Shown one piece after another: positions 44,890 through 52,130 of a DNA stretch of 64,000 nt (positions are counted from its first letter, which is position 1; the number at the start of each line of letters is the position of its first letter). Origin of the DNA: Saprospira grandis (GTDB lineage Bacteria; Bacteroidota; Bacteroidia; Chitinophagales; Saprospiraceae). The translations under genes were made by a program, and so were the position numbers. The notes under the pieces are model-generated. The model saw nothing but the letters and a program-made list of their open reading frames with translations. It had not been told where the DNA came from and ran no database searches. The stretch is from the NCBI RefSeq assembly GCF_027594745.1, contig NZ_CP110854.1, positions 1,178,001-1,242,000 of the forward strand. Reading direction: 5' to 3'.

Positions 44890-45603
44890 ATGGGAAGAGC
44901 ATTTGAATATCGCAAAGAGCGCAAGATGAAGCGTTGGAGCCAGATGGCCAAGGTATTTACAAAAATTGGTAGAGAGATCGCATTGGCGGTAAAAGAGGGG
45001 GGCCCTGATCCGGAGAACAACCCGAAATTGCGTTTGGCGGTACAGAATGCCAAGGTGGCCAATATGCCTAAAAAGAACGTAGAGGCGGCCATTCAGCGGG
45101 CGACCTCTAAGGATGCGGAGGACTTGCAGGAGGTGGTATATGAGGGCTATGGGCCTCATGGTGTAGCCTTTATTATTGAGACCTTGACGGACAATCCGAC
45201 GCGGACGGTGGCCAATATGCGTTTTTATTTTAGTCGTTCTAATGGTTCATTGGGGACCTCGGGTTCGGTATCTTTTATGTTTGACCGTCAGGGCGAATTC
45301 ATTTTGGATGCCGAGGGTTTGGACATGGAAGAGTTGGAGTTGGAATTGATTGATGGAGGAGCCGAAGAGATTGAGATCAATGAGGATCAGATTTGTATTT
45401 ATACGGCCTTTGAGGACTTTGGAAACATGCAAGCCAAGTTGGAAGAGTTGGGCTTGGAGGTAAAAGAGGCTAGTTTGCAGCGTTTTGCCAATGCGAGTAA
45501 AAAGTTGGAAGACCCCGATCAAATTGCTGAAATAGAGAACCTTATTGATAAGTTTGAGGATGATGACGATGTGCAGAAGGTTTTCCACTCTATGGAAATT
45601 TAA
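44890..45603 (+). CDS. yebC: YebC/PmpR (TACO1) family protein
   Basis: A 237-residue cytoplasmic protein of the conserved YebC family. N-terminal M-G-R-A-F-E-Y-R and K-x-F-T-K-I-G-R-E-I, the central G-P-D-P-E-N-N-P-K-L-R and V-Y-E-G-Y-G-P-H-G-V-A are all signatures. It has been described as a transcriptional regulator and, more recently, as a translation factor that relieves ribosome stalling at polyproline; TACO1 is the mitochondrial relative. Length is normal. It stands directly upstream of tRNA-Leu on the same strand. Confidence 0.92.
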   Translation: MGRAFEYRKERKMKRWSQMAKVFTKIGREIALAVKEGGPDPENNPKLRLAVQNAKVANMPKKNVEAAIQRATSKDAEDLQEVVYEGYGPHGVAFIIETLTDNPTRTVANMRFYFSRSNGSLGTSGSVSFMFDRQGEFILDAEGLDMEELELELIDGGAEEIEINEDQICIYTAFEDFGNMQAKLEELGLEVKEASLQRFANASKKLEDPDQIAEIENLIDKFEDDDDVQKVFHSMEI

Positions 45604-45630
45604 AATTTAGGCAAAAAAATAGGCGCTTTA

Positions 45631-45662
45631 TTTGGACAAACCAATTGGAGCGCCTATATTTG
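45631..45662 (+). promoter_or_regulatory. Bacteroidota consensus promoter of tRNA-Leu
   Basis: TTTG (45631-45634), a 20-base spacer and TATATTTG (45655-45662), a full match to -33 TTTG / -7 TAnnTTTG. Transcription should begin near 45669, about 30 bases before the tRNA. Confidence 0.75.
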
Positions 45663-45700
45663 CATCGCACTTGAGGGAACGATAGTGCATAATTACTCTT

Positions 45701-45789
45701 GCCCAGGTGGTGGAATTGGTAGACACGCTACTTTGAGGGGGTAGTGCCTAATTACAGGCGTGCAAGTTCGACTCTTGTCCTGGGCACCA
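45701..45789 (+). tRNA. tRNA-Leu (anticodon GAG)
   Basis: Acceptor stem GCCCAGG / CCTGGGC, discriminator A and an encoded CCA (45787-45789). The anticodon arm is CTACT-TTGAGGG-GGTAG, giving anticodon GAG for CUU/CUC codons. There is a long class II variable arm, as expected for Leu, and the T-arm contains GTTCGACTC. The gene is 89 bases. Confidence 0.95.
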
Positions 45790-45828
45790 AAAAATCTCGA
45801 TATCGGAAGATGTCGGGATTTTTTTTTG
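45790..45828 (+). terminator. Terminator after tRNA-Leu
   Basis: Imperfect stem AAATCTCGATAT / ATGTCGGGATTT with G-U pairs around a short loop, followed by a run of T. Confidence 0.75.
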
Positions 45829-45849
45829 TGCTGTATAAGATGAGGAAAT

Positions 45850-45891
45850 AAAAAAGCCGCAAGTCATACAACTTGCGGCTTTGGTTTTTTG
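45850..45891 (-). terminator. Terminator of the exported unknown protein gene
   Basis: Stem AAGCCGCAAGT / ACTTGCGGCTT with a short loop; on the minus strand it is followed by TTTTTTATTT. It lies 15 bases after the stop of the minus-strand gene. Confidence 0.75.
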
Positions 45892-45904
45892 AGCGCTCAG
45901 TGAA

Positions 45905-46804
45905 CTAGTTTCTTAAGTTTTTATCTTCTACAAAAATCTTCTGATCATCTAGGTAGCGGTAGTAGGTAGTCTTGTAGATATACTCTAACTTCTTCTTTTC
46001 TTTATTGGGCAGATTTCCCGTTTCTGTTAGTTCTATATAAAACTGATCATTTAGGATGAAATACTTGACCCTTGTCTTGTAGTGATAGACATAATCTGGT
46101 TTAACTTGATAATCTTCTGTAGGAGCTCTTTGGTCTATCTCACTGAGCCAGCTTAAAGCAGAGCGAGTATAATTGTTAATGCTAAAAAGTTTGATATCTG
46201 CTGTGCTAATATTAGATGGATCAGATTCCTCTGTATCTTCTCGCTGAAGAAAAATGCGTCCTCCCTCAAAAGCAACTGCCTTTGGGCTTGAGTTCGTTTC
46301 ATAATAAGAGCTCCAAGAGTAGCCCATACTAAAGGCCTCTGATTTTAAACAGTTTTTTACATTTTTAGTCATCTGTTCTAAACTCCATCTTTGCTTATCC
46401 CAGTGAAGACGCATAATACTGAGATTTTCCTGAGCGAGAACGGATCCCCTTTCTGTACCAAAACATACCTCTATCACTGCAGGTTTATGACGAAAGAAAA
46501 CCAAGGCGTATAGTTCTTCTTCTTTTTTATAGTAAAATGTGGTATCCCAATAAACAAGCATTCGCCGCTCATTTTCGCATACATATGGCTCTGGGGCTAA
46601 GTAATAAGCAGTATCTTCATTTATGTTGTCAATAGCAAAGGCCAGTTTCATCCACTTTTCTTTTTCTAGCTCTAATTGGTCCGCCTCTATAGGGGTATAG
46701 GGAGGCAAAGGCTCTACATATCGCCTTTGGGCAGTTAACTGACTAACTAACAAGCTGCAACTTGCTAGTAGAAAACATAATTTGAGTTTAGCTAAAAATT
46801 TCAT
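45905..46804 (-). CDS. Exported protein of unknown function
   Basis: A 299-residue protein. A signal peptide (about 1-26, ending L-T-A-Q) follows directly from the ATG at 46804, which I prefer over an upstream ATG at 46852 that would add 16 residues in front of the signal. The mature part is rich in Tyr, Glu and Lys, and beta-type, with no domain I recognise. Cys residues occur near 77, 115 and 152. It is lower in GC than most neighbours. It has its own terminator and lies next to a copy of the second dispersed repeat. Confidence 0.75.
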   Translation of the reverse strand: MKFLAKLKLCFLLASCSLLVSQLTAQRRYVEPLPPYTPIEADQLELEKEKWMKLAFAIDNINEDTAYYLAPEPYVCENERRMLVYWDTTFYYKKEEELYALVFFRHKPAVIEVCFGTERGSVLAQENLSIMRLHWDKQRWSLEQMTKNVKNCLKSEAFSMGYSWSSYYETNSSPKAVAFEGGRIFLQREDTEESDPSNISTADIKLFSINNYTRSALSWLSEIDQRAPTEDYQVKPDYVYHYKTRVKYFILNDQFYIELTETGNLPNKEKKKLEYIYKTTYYRYLDDQKIFVEDKNLRN

Positions 46805-46837
46805 AAAGGTATTGTTTAAGTAATTAGATGTTATTTG

Positions 46838-46950
46838 AGGACTGTTCAACATTTTGTGTTTCCCCTCTTTGCTGAGGCGACTATTGGCTAGCTCCTAGTA
46901 AGCTAAAAAGCAAAATTTTATTCTGATATATAAAGTCCTAAACAGCCCCA
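46838..46950. repeat. Second dispersed repeat family, isolated copy
   Basis: GAGGACTGTTCAACATTTTG-TGTTTC... followed by GCGACTATTGGCTAGC...AAACAGCCC. It aligns with 42837-42880 and with about 43039-43110 in the gene-free region, allowing substitutions. Confidence 0.65.
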
Positions 46951-46953
46951 GCC

Positions 46954-47466
46954 CTACTCCCAATTCCACCAAAGCGCCCCATCTACTCCCCCAGCCTCTC
47001 CAATTTCTAGCTCCCAAATACTGCCCAAAGGCGTATGGCAACCATAGGGACAAGTATAGGGGTAGTCGAGCTGCTCTTTCTTGGGGTCCAAATACTCCAA
47101 AATCATATTGATGGGCCCACAATGGCTAAAGATGGCCGTGGGCCGAGCCCATAACTGCTCCTCCTCTCCCCGATACCAATCCTGCACTCTTTGTTCTAGT
47201 GACTCATGCGGCTCTATTTCTTTCTCTCTTTCTCTTAATGCCTGCACTATCTTCGGCTGCAAAGCTGGAGCAAGCTGAGCATAGGGCGCATAGGTCTGCC
47301 CTACCCGCAAATAATCGCTACAATATACGGCCTGAATATCTTTCTTTGCCAAATACTGGGCAATGGCTAAGGCTTGCTCTTTTCCCTTTTCGCCCAAGGC
47401 TGGACCCGGAAAACCCCGATATTCTTTGGGGGCAGGCTGGGCATGACGCACTAAATAAAGCTTCAT
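46954..47466 (-). CDS. Histidine phosphatase family protein
   Basis: A 170-residue protein of the phosphoglycerate-mutase-like superfamily. The catalytic R7-H8-A sits in L-V-R-H-A-Q-P, followed by A-L-G-E-K-G-K-E-Q-A. Y-C-S-D-Y-L-R near residue 49 supplies the second Arg, and F-S-H-C-G-P the second catalytic His region. The substrate cannot be read from sequence. It is the third gene of a minus-strand operon; its ATG overlaps the stop of the WG-repeat gene by four bases. Confidence 0.85.
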   Translation of the reverse strand: MKLYLVRHAQPAPKEYRGFPGPALGEKGKEQALAIAQYLAKKDIQAVYCSDYLRVGQTYAPYAQLAPALQPKIVQALREREKEIEPHESLEQRVQDWYRGEEEQLWARPTAIFSHCGPINMILEYLDPKKEQLDYPYTCPYGCHTPLGSIWELEIGEAGGVDGALWWNWE

Positions 47467-48158
47467 ATTTTATGTTGACAGTCTCCTTTTTCGTTAATAA
47501 TTTCATGTTCCCCCCCTTGGTTCTGCACCAATGCAAAGCCATTGTAAAAGGGCTCTAGCTGCAAAAATCGACGATTATATATGGGCCGCCCCGCCAAATC
47601 GATATGCAACCAACCCGCCTCATCTTTGGCCCGAGCAAATCCTTTGTGAAAAACATCTAGCTCTAGATAGCGATAAGGATGCAAGGCCTTGCCCTGAGAA
47701 TCAATATGCAAACAATAGCCATCGGCCTGACGAACACAGGCATAGCCATCTCTAAAGTCTCCCGCATAGCGATAACGCTCCTCATAAAGCGGATGTCCCT
47801 GCCAGTCAATATGGAAGTAATCCCCGCCTTTTCGGACCGTGCAAATGTCTTGCTGATAGTTGCCACACCAGTCATAACGCTCTCCATAAATGGCATTTCC
47901 TTTTGTGTCTATATGGAATTGCCCCTGCTCCGAAGATACCGCCGCCCGATTACAATAATAACCAAAGGTCCGCAAATATCGCTGCCGATAAAGGGCCATG
48001 CCCTCGCTGTTGATATGATAGCTGCCCGTTTCGTCTTCTACAGGCGCCAAACCCGGCGCATGAAACTTTAATACCGACTTATAAGGGCCAAAAATAGCTT
48101 GCCCTTCCAAGCAAAATCCATTGCCTGCAGCATTGACTTTTATGTTTTTCCAATTCAT
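47463..48158 (-). CDS. WG-repeat-like protein
   Basis: A 231-residue protein built from about five repeats of 38-40 residues, each with a pattern like F/Y-H-I-D-x-x-G-x-x-L/I-Y-x-x-R-Y followed by a G-x-A-x-V strand. This resembles the WG (KWG) repeat family, usually a ligand- or protein-binding fold, but with H-I-D in place of the usual Y-I-D. No signal peptide is seen. It overlaps the methyltransferase upstream and the histidine phosphatase downstream by four bases each, so the three are made in fixed ratio. Its role is unknown; it might bind the substrate handled by the two enzymes. Confidence 0.75.
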   Translation of the reverse strand: MNWKNIKVNAAGNGFCLEGQAIFGPYKSVLKFHAPGLAPVEDETGSYHINSEGMALYRQRYLRTFGYYCNRAAVSSEQGQFHIDTKGNAIYGERYDWCGNYQQDICTVRKGGDYFHIDWQGHPLYEERYRYAGDFRDGYACVRQADGYCLHIDSQGKALHPYRYLELDVFHKGFARAKDEAGWLHIDLAGRPIYNRRFLQLEPFYNGFALVQNQGGEHEIINEKGDCQHKI

Positions 48159-49126
48159 CTTTTCTCAAATATCAATAGGGTCTGTAAATCATTGATCGAA
48201 CGCTTTTCTAGATAAGCAAAGCCTGTTTGCTCTGCCAATTTCCGATAGGCCGCTAAGGTCCGTTCTTGGCTCTTGCAAATGGCCAACATATTCAAACTAA
48301 GCAGCTCGGCCCCATCGGCTAGCTGCTCTTTTAGGATTTCTAAGATGTATAAGCGCCCTCCTTTTGGCAAGGACGCATAAACGTTTTCCAATATTTTTAA
48401 GGCAGCTTCATCGGGCCAATCATGTAGCACTCTGGCCAGAAAAATATGCTCGGCGACTTGGGGAATGGGCGCAAAAAAATCAGCAGAAATAGGCCGAAAA
48501 GGCAGCTCTCCCTCTGGCAATAAAGCCAATACTTTGGGCTTGTCTAATAAATAATATTTAGGCAGAGGATGAACCCTCGCCAAGGCCTTGAGCAAAGCCC
48601 CCAAGCCGCCCCCCAAATCCATCACGGCTTTGGCTTCCGACAAATCCAACTGCTCGCCCAACTGCGCATAATCATCCCGCGCATATTCGTTCATCGCCAA
48701 ATGATAAATCCGATTGCTCTCGGGCTGCTCATCCAAATAATCAAAAAAAGGCTGTCCATATAGCTGCTCAAAAACGGCCTCATCGCTGCGAATACTCTGC
48801 GCCAAATGCTGCCAAGCCCGCAAATGCTCCTCGCCCCAAAGCAAACAAGCATACTTCAAAGATTGGAGATGTTCCTCCGCCAGTTGCGCCCCTTTTTCGG
48901 CCAAAATATACTGCCCATTTTCGGTCTTCAAGGCCTCCAATTGCTCCAAGGCCGCCAATAATAACTGCAAACTTGCCCGCTTGGCACCTAGCTTTTCCGC
49001 CAACTCAGCCAAACTAAGCGGCCCCTCCCAAAGCGCATCAAATACCCCCAGCTGACAGGCGGTCCGCAAGGGCAAATAATGCCAATAACTGGTAAAACTA
49101 TTCTTCAACTCCTGACTAATACTCAT
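48155..49126 (-). CDS. SAM-dependent O-methyltransferase (acetylserotonin/hydroxyneurosporene type)
   Basis: A 323-residue protein. An N-terminal winged-helix dimerisation domain (about 10-95) precedes a Rossmann methyltransferase domain with motif I D-L-G-G-G-L-G. The catalytic His of plant-type small-molecule O-methyltransferases is in L-H-D-W-P-D-E. A C-terminal lid helix (S-L-N-M-L) follows, then G-F-A-Y-L-E-K. The family methylates hydroxyl groups of secondary metabolites; the acceptor is unknown. It is the first gene of the three-gene overlapping operon. Confidence 0.85.
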   Translation of the reverse strand: MSISQELKNSFTSYWHYLPLRTACQLGVFDALWEGPLSLAELAEKLGAKRASLQLLLAALEQLEALKTENGQYILAEKGAQLAEEHLQSLKYACLLWGEEHLRAWQHLAQSIRSDEAVFEQLYGQPFFDYLDEQPESNRIYHLAMNEYARDDYAQLGEQLDLSEAKAVMDLGGGLGALLKALARVHPLPKYYLLDKPKVLALLPEGELPFRPISADFFAPIPQVAEHIFLARVLHDWPDEAALKILENVYASLPKGGRLYILEILKEQLADGAELLSLNMLAICKSQERTLAAYRKLAEQTGFAYLEKRSINDLQTLLIFEKR

Positions 49127-49152
49127 TTTTTTCTGTTCTATATGATTTGATT

Positions 49153-49375
49153 TTTGGGCCTCCGCCTCGCTACGCTCGTCGGCGGTTACTCCCTTCGGTC
49201 GTCGAACTGCGAACTAAAGTTCTTGTTGTCGTTCCACAGCTCGCTGCTATTTTTGGGGCCTCCGCCTCGCTTCGCTCGTCGGCGCTACGTTCCGCAGCTC
49301 GCTGTTCGCTCGGCCCTGCGGCCTGACGGCCTTGGTCTGCGGCTGCGCCGCACTGCTGCACATCGCTAGGCCAAA
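49153..49375 (+). repeat. GC-rich intergenic hairpin repeat, copy 16 (two tandem units)
   Basis: First unit: CGCTACGCTCGTCGG, GTCGTCGAACTGC with hairpin GAAC-TAAA-GTTC (49211-49222) and TTGTTGTCG. Second unit: GGGGCCTCCGCC, GCTACGTTCCGCAGCTCGC, GGCC-TGAC-GGCC hairpin before GGTCTG, CGGCTGCGCCG and CATCGCTAGGCC. It lies between two minus-strand operons. Confidence 0.88.
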
Positions 49376-49410
49376 AAAGGCCTGCGGCTGAGCTAGAGAG
49401 CTAAAACAGC

Positions 49411-50436
49411 CTACTTCCGCATCGTACAGCCTTGGCAAAGGGGCTTTTTCTTATAGTTTTCCACCAATTCTACGTAGGCTTTGCTTTGTAGGACCTCCAC
49501 AAGGCTGCGGTTCTGAATATTACCAAAATCGCCTAAGGCTTGCCGCTGCTCATCGGGGGCGCAGCAGGGCGATATTTTCCCTGTGGCCGAAACCCAAAGT
49601 TCCTTATTTAGGAAAGGGCAGTCGTAGTCTTCTGGGACCGCCTCTGCTGCGCCTGCAGTTAGGGGGACAATATTTTCTAGTAAAACGGGTTTCCCATTGG
49701 GCAGTAAGTATTGGTCTCTAGCCGCATAGGCCTCTTCTACATATTGGTTCCATTGGGCCATGCTCTCCGCATCCTTACGGAAAGACAAGTCCTTGATTTC
49801 ATCAAAATGATCCCATAACTGATGCCCTTTTACTCGATCTACGCCAAGACTAGCCGCTAGCTTGATGATATCGGCTAGTTCATGCATATTGTTTTGCATA
49901 AAGGTGAGTTGGAAACTTACTCGGCAATAATAGCCCGTTTCTGCAAAATGCTGGTCTCGTACAGCCACAAAGCGACGGACATGATCTACACACTGCTCGA
50001 AGTTAATTCCAGGCATGACTTCCTCAGCCGTTTTGGCGCTGGCCGCATTCCAAGAGATTTTAATGTCTGTGGTTTGCGGTACAATCAGTTTGGCCCAAAC
50101 CTCTACGGGCTTTTTAGGAAAGGTCCCATTGGTGGTGAGATTGATTTTAATCCCATACTGCTCACTCAAATCAAAGATTTGCTCAAAGCCTTTATACAAC
50201 AAAGGCTCCCCCATGGTAGAGGGGATAATCTCTTTGACGCCCAAGGCTTGGGCCTGCTCAAAAATCTGGACCACCCACTCAAAAGGCATACGGCGACGCT
50301 TGACGCCCGTGTTTTTATAGAGGTCTGCGATAAATGTACTATAAGGACTATGCTCCTCGCACATAATACAATGCAAGTTGCAATCTTCAGGGTTGGTGTC
50401 TATGGTAATTCGCCAAAAGTCTTTAGGCTTGGACAT
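49411..50436 (-). CDS. Radical SAM/SPASM domain protein
   Basis: A 341-residue enzyme. The radical SAM cluster motif C19-x3-C23-x2-C26 lies in C-N-L-H-C-I-M-C, with a downstream G-E-P-L-L stretch. The C-terminal SPASM-type domain (about 270-341) has further Cys in C-P-F-L, P-C-C-A-P and C-Q-G-C for auxiliary Fe-S clusters. SPASM enzymes modify peptides or sugars or act in maturation. No precursor-peptide gene is obvious nearby. Its start overlaps the upstream glycosyltransferase by 14 bases, suggesting the two work on the same product, perhaps a surface glycan. Confidence 0.88.
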   Translation of the reverse strand: MSKPKDFWRITIDTNPEDCNLHCIMCEEHSPYSTFIADLYKNTGVKRRRMPFEWVVQIFEQAQALGVKEIIPSTMGEPLLYKGFEQIFDLSEQYGIKINLTTNGTFPKKPVEVWAKLIVPQTTDIKISWNAASAKTAEEVMPGINFEQCVDHVRRFVAVRDQHFAETGYYCRVSFQLTFMQNNMHELADIIKLAASLGVDRVKGHQLWDHFDEIKDLSFRKDAESMAQWNQYVEEAYAARDQYLLPNGKPVLLENIVPLTAGAAEAVPEDYDCPFLNKELWVSATGKISPCCAPDEQRQALGDFGNIQNRSLVEVLQSKAYVELVENYKKKPLCQGCTMRK

Positions 50437-51712
50437 GCAAAATAGCTTTATACTGTTCTAAAATGGTTGCTGTATGTGTTTTTATATCAGGGACCTCTCC
50501 GGCTGCATCATAGAGATAGCCTCTTTGGCCCAATTGCTTCATTTCTTCGGGATGTTGGATGGCCCAGGCCATTTGTTCTTGTAATGATTGACCATCTCGG
50601 TGCTTGAAGAGCAGGCCATTGACCCCATGCGCTACATATTCTGCCATGCCGCCATAATCTGCCGTGATGACAGGCAAACGAGCCGCCTGCGCCTCATGAA
50701 TCACCAAAGGAGAGTTTTCGCCCCAGATAGAAGGGACCACAATGGCATCTACCTGAGCAAAAACCTCTTGGACCAAATCTTCATTGGCATAGCCCCCACA
50801 AAATGAAATCCGCTGACTTTGCGCTGCGCTCATGGCACTTAAAGCCTTTTGGCTTTGGCTGTCTTTCCAGCCCCAAATCTTTAGCTCTACCGCTTGGGCT
50901 AAACCCTTAAATGCTTCTATTAATAGGTTGACCCCCTTGGCGGGAATATGCGTACCGATATACCCAAAGCGAAAAGGTCCAGCTTTTCGAGCTGTTTTGG
51001 GCGGACTTAAATAATGCGTCGGAAAGCCATAATCTAAATAACTTACTTTTTCGGCAGGCAAATTAAAGTCCTTGATAAAGCGATTCATCAGATAGCGCGA
51101 GGGCGCAATAAAATGATCGACTAGCCCAATAATTTCTCTTGTTTTCTGCATACGTCGGCCTATCCATCGGCTCCAATAGGCTAGGTCTTCGGCTTCTTCT
51201 TCTGGATGGCCAGAAAAGAGCATTTTGTAGCAAGAGGCCGCACATTTTTGGTCCTCTTGGCCCGTACAGAGCTGATAGCAGTTTTGTCCATCAAAGTTGC
51301 GCTGTAAAAACTGGCCTCGGGGACACATCAGCCAGAAGTCGTGCAAGGTAAAGAGAATAGGCACCCCCGCCTTTTTCAGCGCTTGGACCAAGCCCAAAGA
51401 CAGATGATTAAGATGGCCAATATGAGCTACATCTGGACGGTCTTGGGCCAAAATAGCCGCCAGCTTTTGGTCGACCTGCGGCTGCCAATAACCGTCTTTG
51501 TCTCTGGGCATATTGACCAAATGAAACTGTAAGCCCTGCTCATCTTTAAAAGAACGCAGCTCAAAATCTGGCCGATAAGGTTCCTCCTCTCGGCTGAAAA
51601 TTGTGAGCCGATGCCCCTGCCGATGCAGTTCTTGGCAGAGGCTCTGGCTATAGACTTCGGAGCCTGCACTGTAGCCCGGCGGATAGCCATGAATAATTTT
51701 TAGAATGTGCAT
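50423..51712 (-). CDS. Family 4 glycosyltransferase
   Basis: A 429-residue GT-B enzyme. N-terminal acceptor domain (H-G-Y-P-P-G-Y-S-A-G-S-E-V-Y) and C-terminal nucleotide-sugar domain with F-G-Y-I-G-T, P-S-I-W-G-E-N-S-P-L-V-I-H-E-A (the E-x7-E region) and G-x-N-G-L-L-F. A Cys-rich insert near residues 130-165 (C-P-R-G...C-Y-Q-L-C...C-A-A-S-C) is characteristic of some polysaccharide GT4 members and may bind metal. It is cotranscribed with the radical SAM gene. Confidence 0.88.
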   Translation of the reverse strand: MHILKIIHGYPPGYSAGSEVYSQSLCQELHRQGHRLTIFSREEEPYRPDFELRSFKDEQGLQFHLVNMPRDKDGYWQPQVDQKLAAILAQDRPDVAHIGHLNHLSLGLVQALKKAGVPILFTLHDFWLMCPRGQFLQRNFDGQNCYQLCTGQEDQKCAASCYKMLFSGHPEEEAEDLAYWSRWIGRRMQKTREIIGLVDHFIAPSRYLMNRFIKDFNLPAEKVSYLDYGFPTHYLSPPKTARKAGPFRFGYIGTHIPAKGVNLLIEAFKGLAQAVELKIWGWKDSQSQKALSAMSAAQSQRISFCGGYANEDLVQEVFAQVDAIVVPSIWGENSPLVIHEAQAARLPVITADYGGMAEYVAHGVNGLLFKHRDGQSLQEQMAWAIQHPEEMKQLGQRGYLYDAAGEVPDIKTHTATILEQYKAILHVQA

Positions 51713-51949
51713 TTTTTCAATTTATGGTTTAGGGAAGGCTGTTGGGAACTAGCTCAAAAGGAGAGTTTTGTCTTTGTGCTCCTTTTGTGCTCCACTTATT
51801 TCAAATCATCAAAAGGATGTGCCAAAAAGCAAAAATAAACTAACCAACTAATAACCAACAACTTACAAAAACAAGCTAATTTAAAGCTGCTGTAAAATTT
51901 TGGAATCTATGTATTTTTTTACAGTTTTAGGAGAACTTTAAGGCAATAC
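51713..51949. other. Intergenic A+T-rich stretch between divergent genes
   Basis: It should hold promoters for the glycosyltransferase (-) and the AAA+ gene (+). I found neither a clear TAnnTTTG pair nor a sigma-54 GG/GC element. Confidence 0.4.
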
Positions 51950-52106
51950 TTAGGCGGCGAAGCCGCCTTGGCCGAAGGCCAAATGGCCTAGCGCTGCGGC
52001 GGGGTGGCCCAAAGGGCCAGACCTAGGCGGCAAAGCCGCCGCAGGGCAGAGCAGACCTGCGAGCCCCAAAGCATAGCGCCCGCAGCTTGCTGCGGGAGGC
52101 CCCACC
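51950..52106 (-). repeat. GC-rich intergenic hairpin repeat, copy 17
   Basis: Inverted copy: GGCGGCGAAGCCGCC, GGCCGAAGGCC, GGCCTAGCGCTGCGG, GGCCCAAAGGGCC, CAGACC, hairpin GGCGGCAAAGCCGCC, GGGCAGAGCAGACCTGCGAGCC and CGCAGCTTGCTGCGGGAGGCCCC. It ends 25 bases before the next ATG. Confidence 0.87.
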
Positions 52107-52130
52107 CCCCCTCATCTAACCCCCAAAACT

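Noticed and set aside
49411..51712. RiPP biosynthetic cluster
   Set aside because: A SPASM enzyme and an O-methyltransferase are nearby, but there is no precursor peptide, transporter or leader-binding domain, and a repeat separates the two operons.
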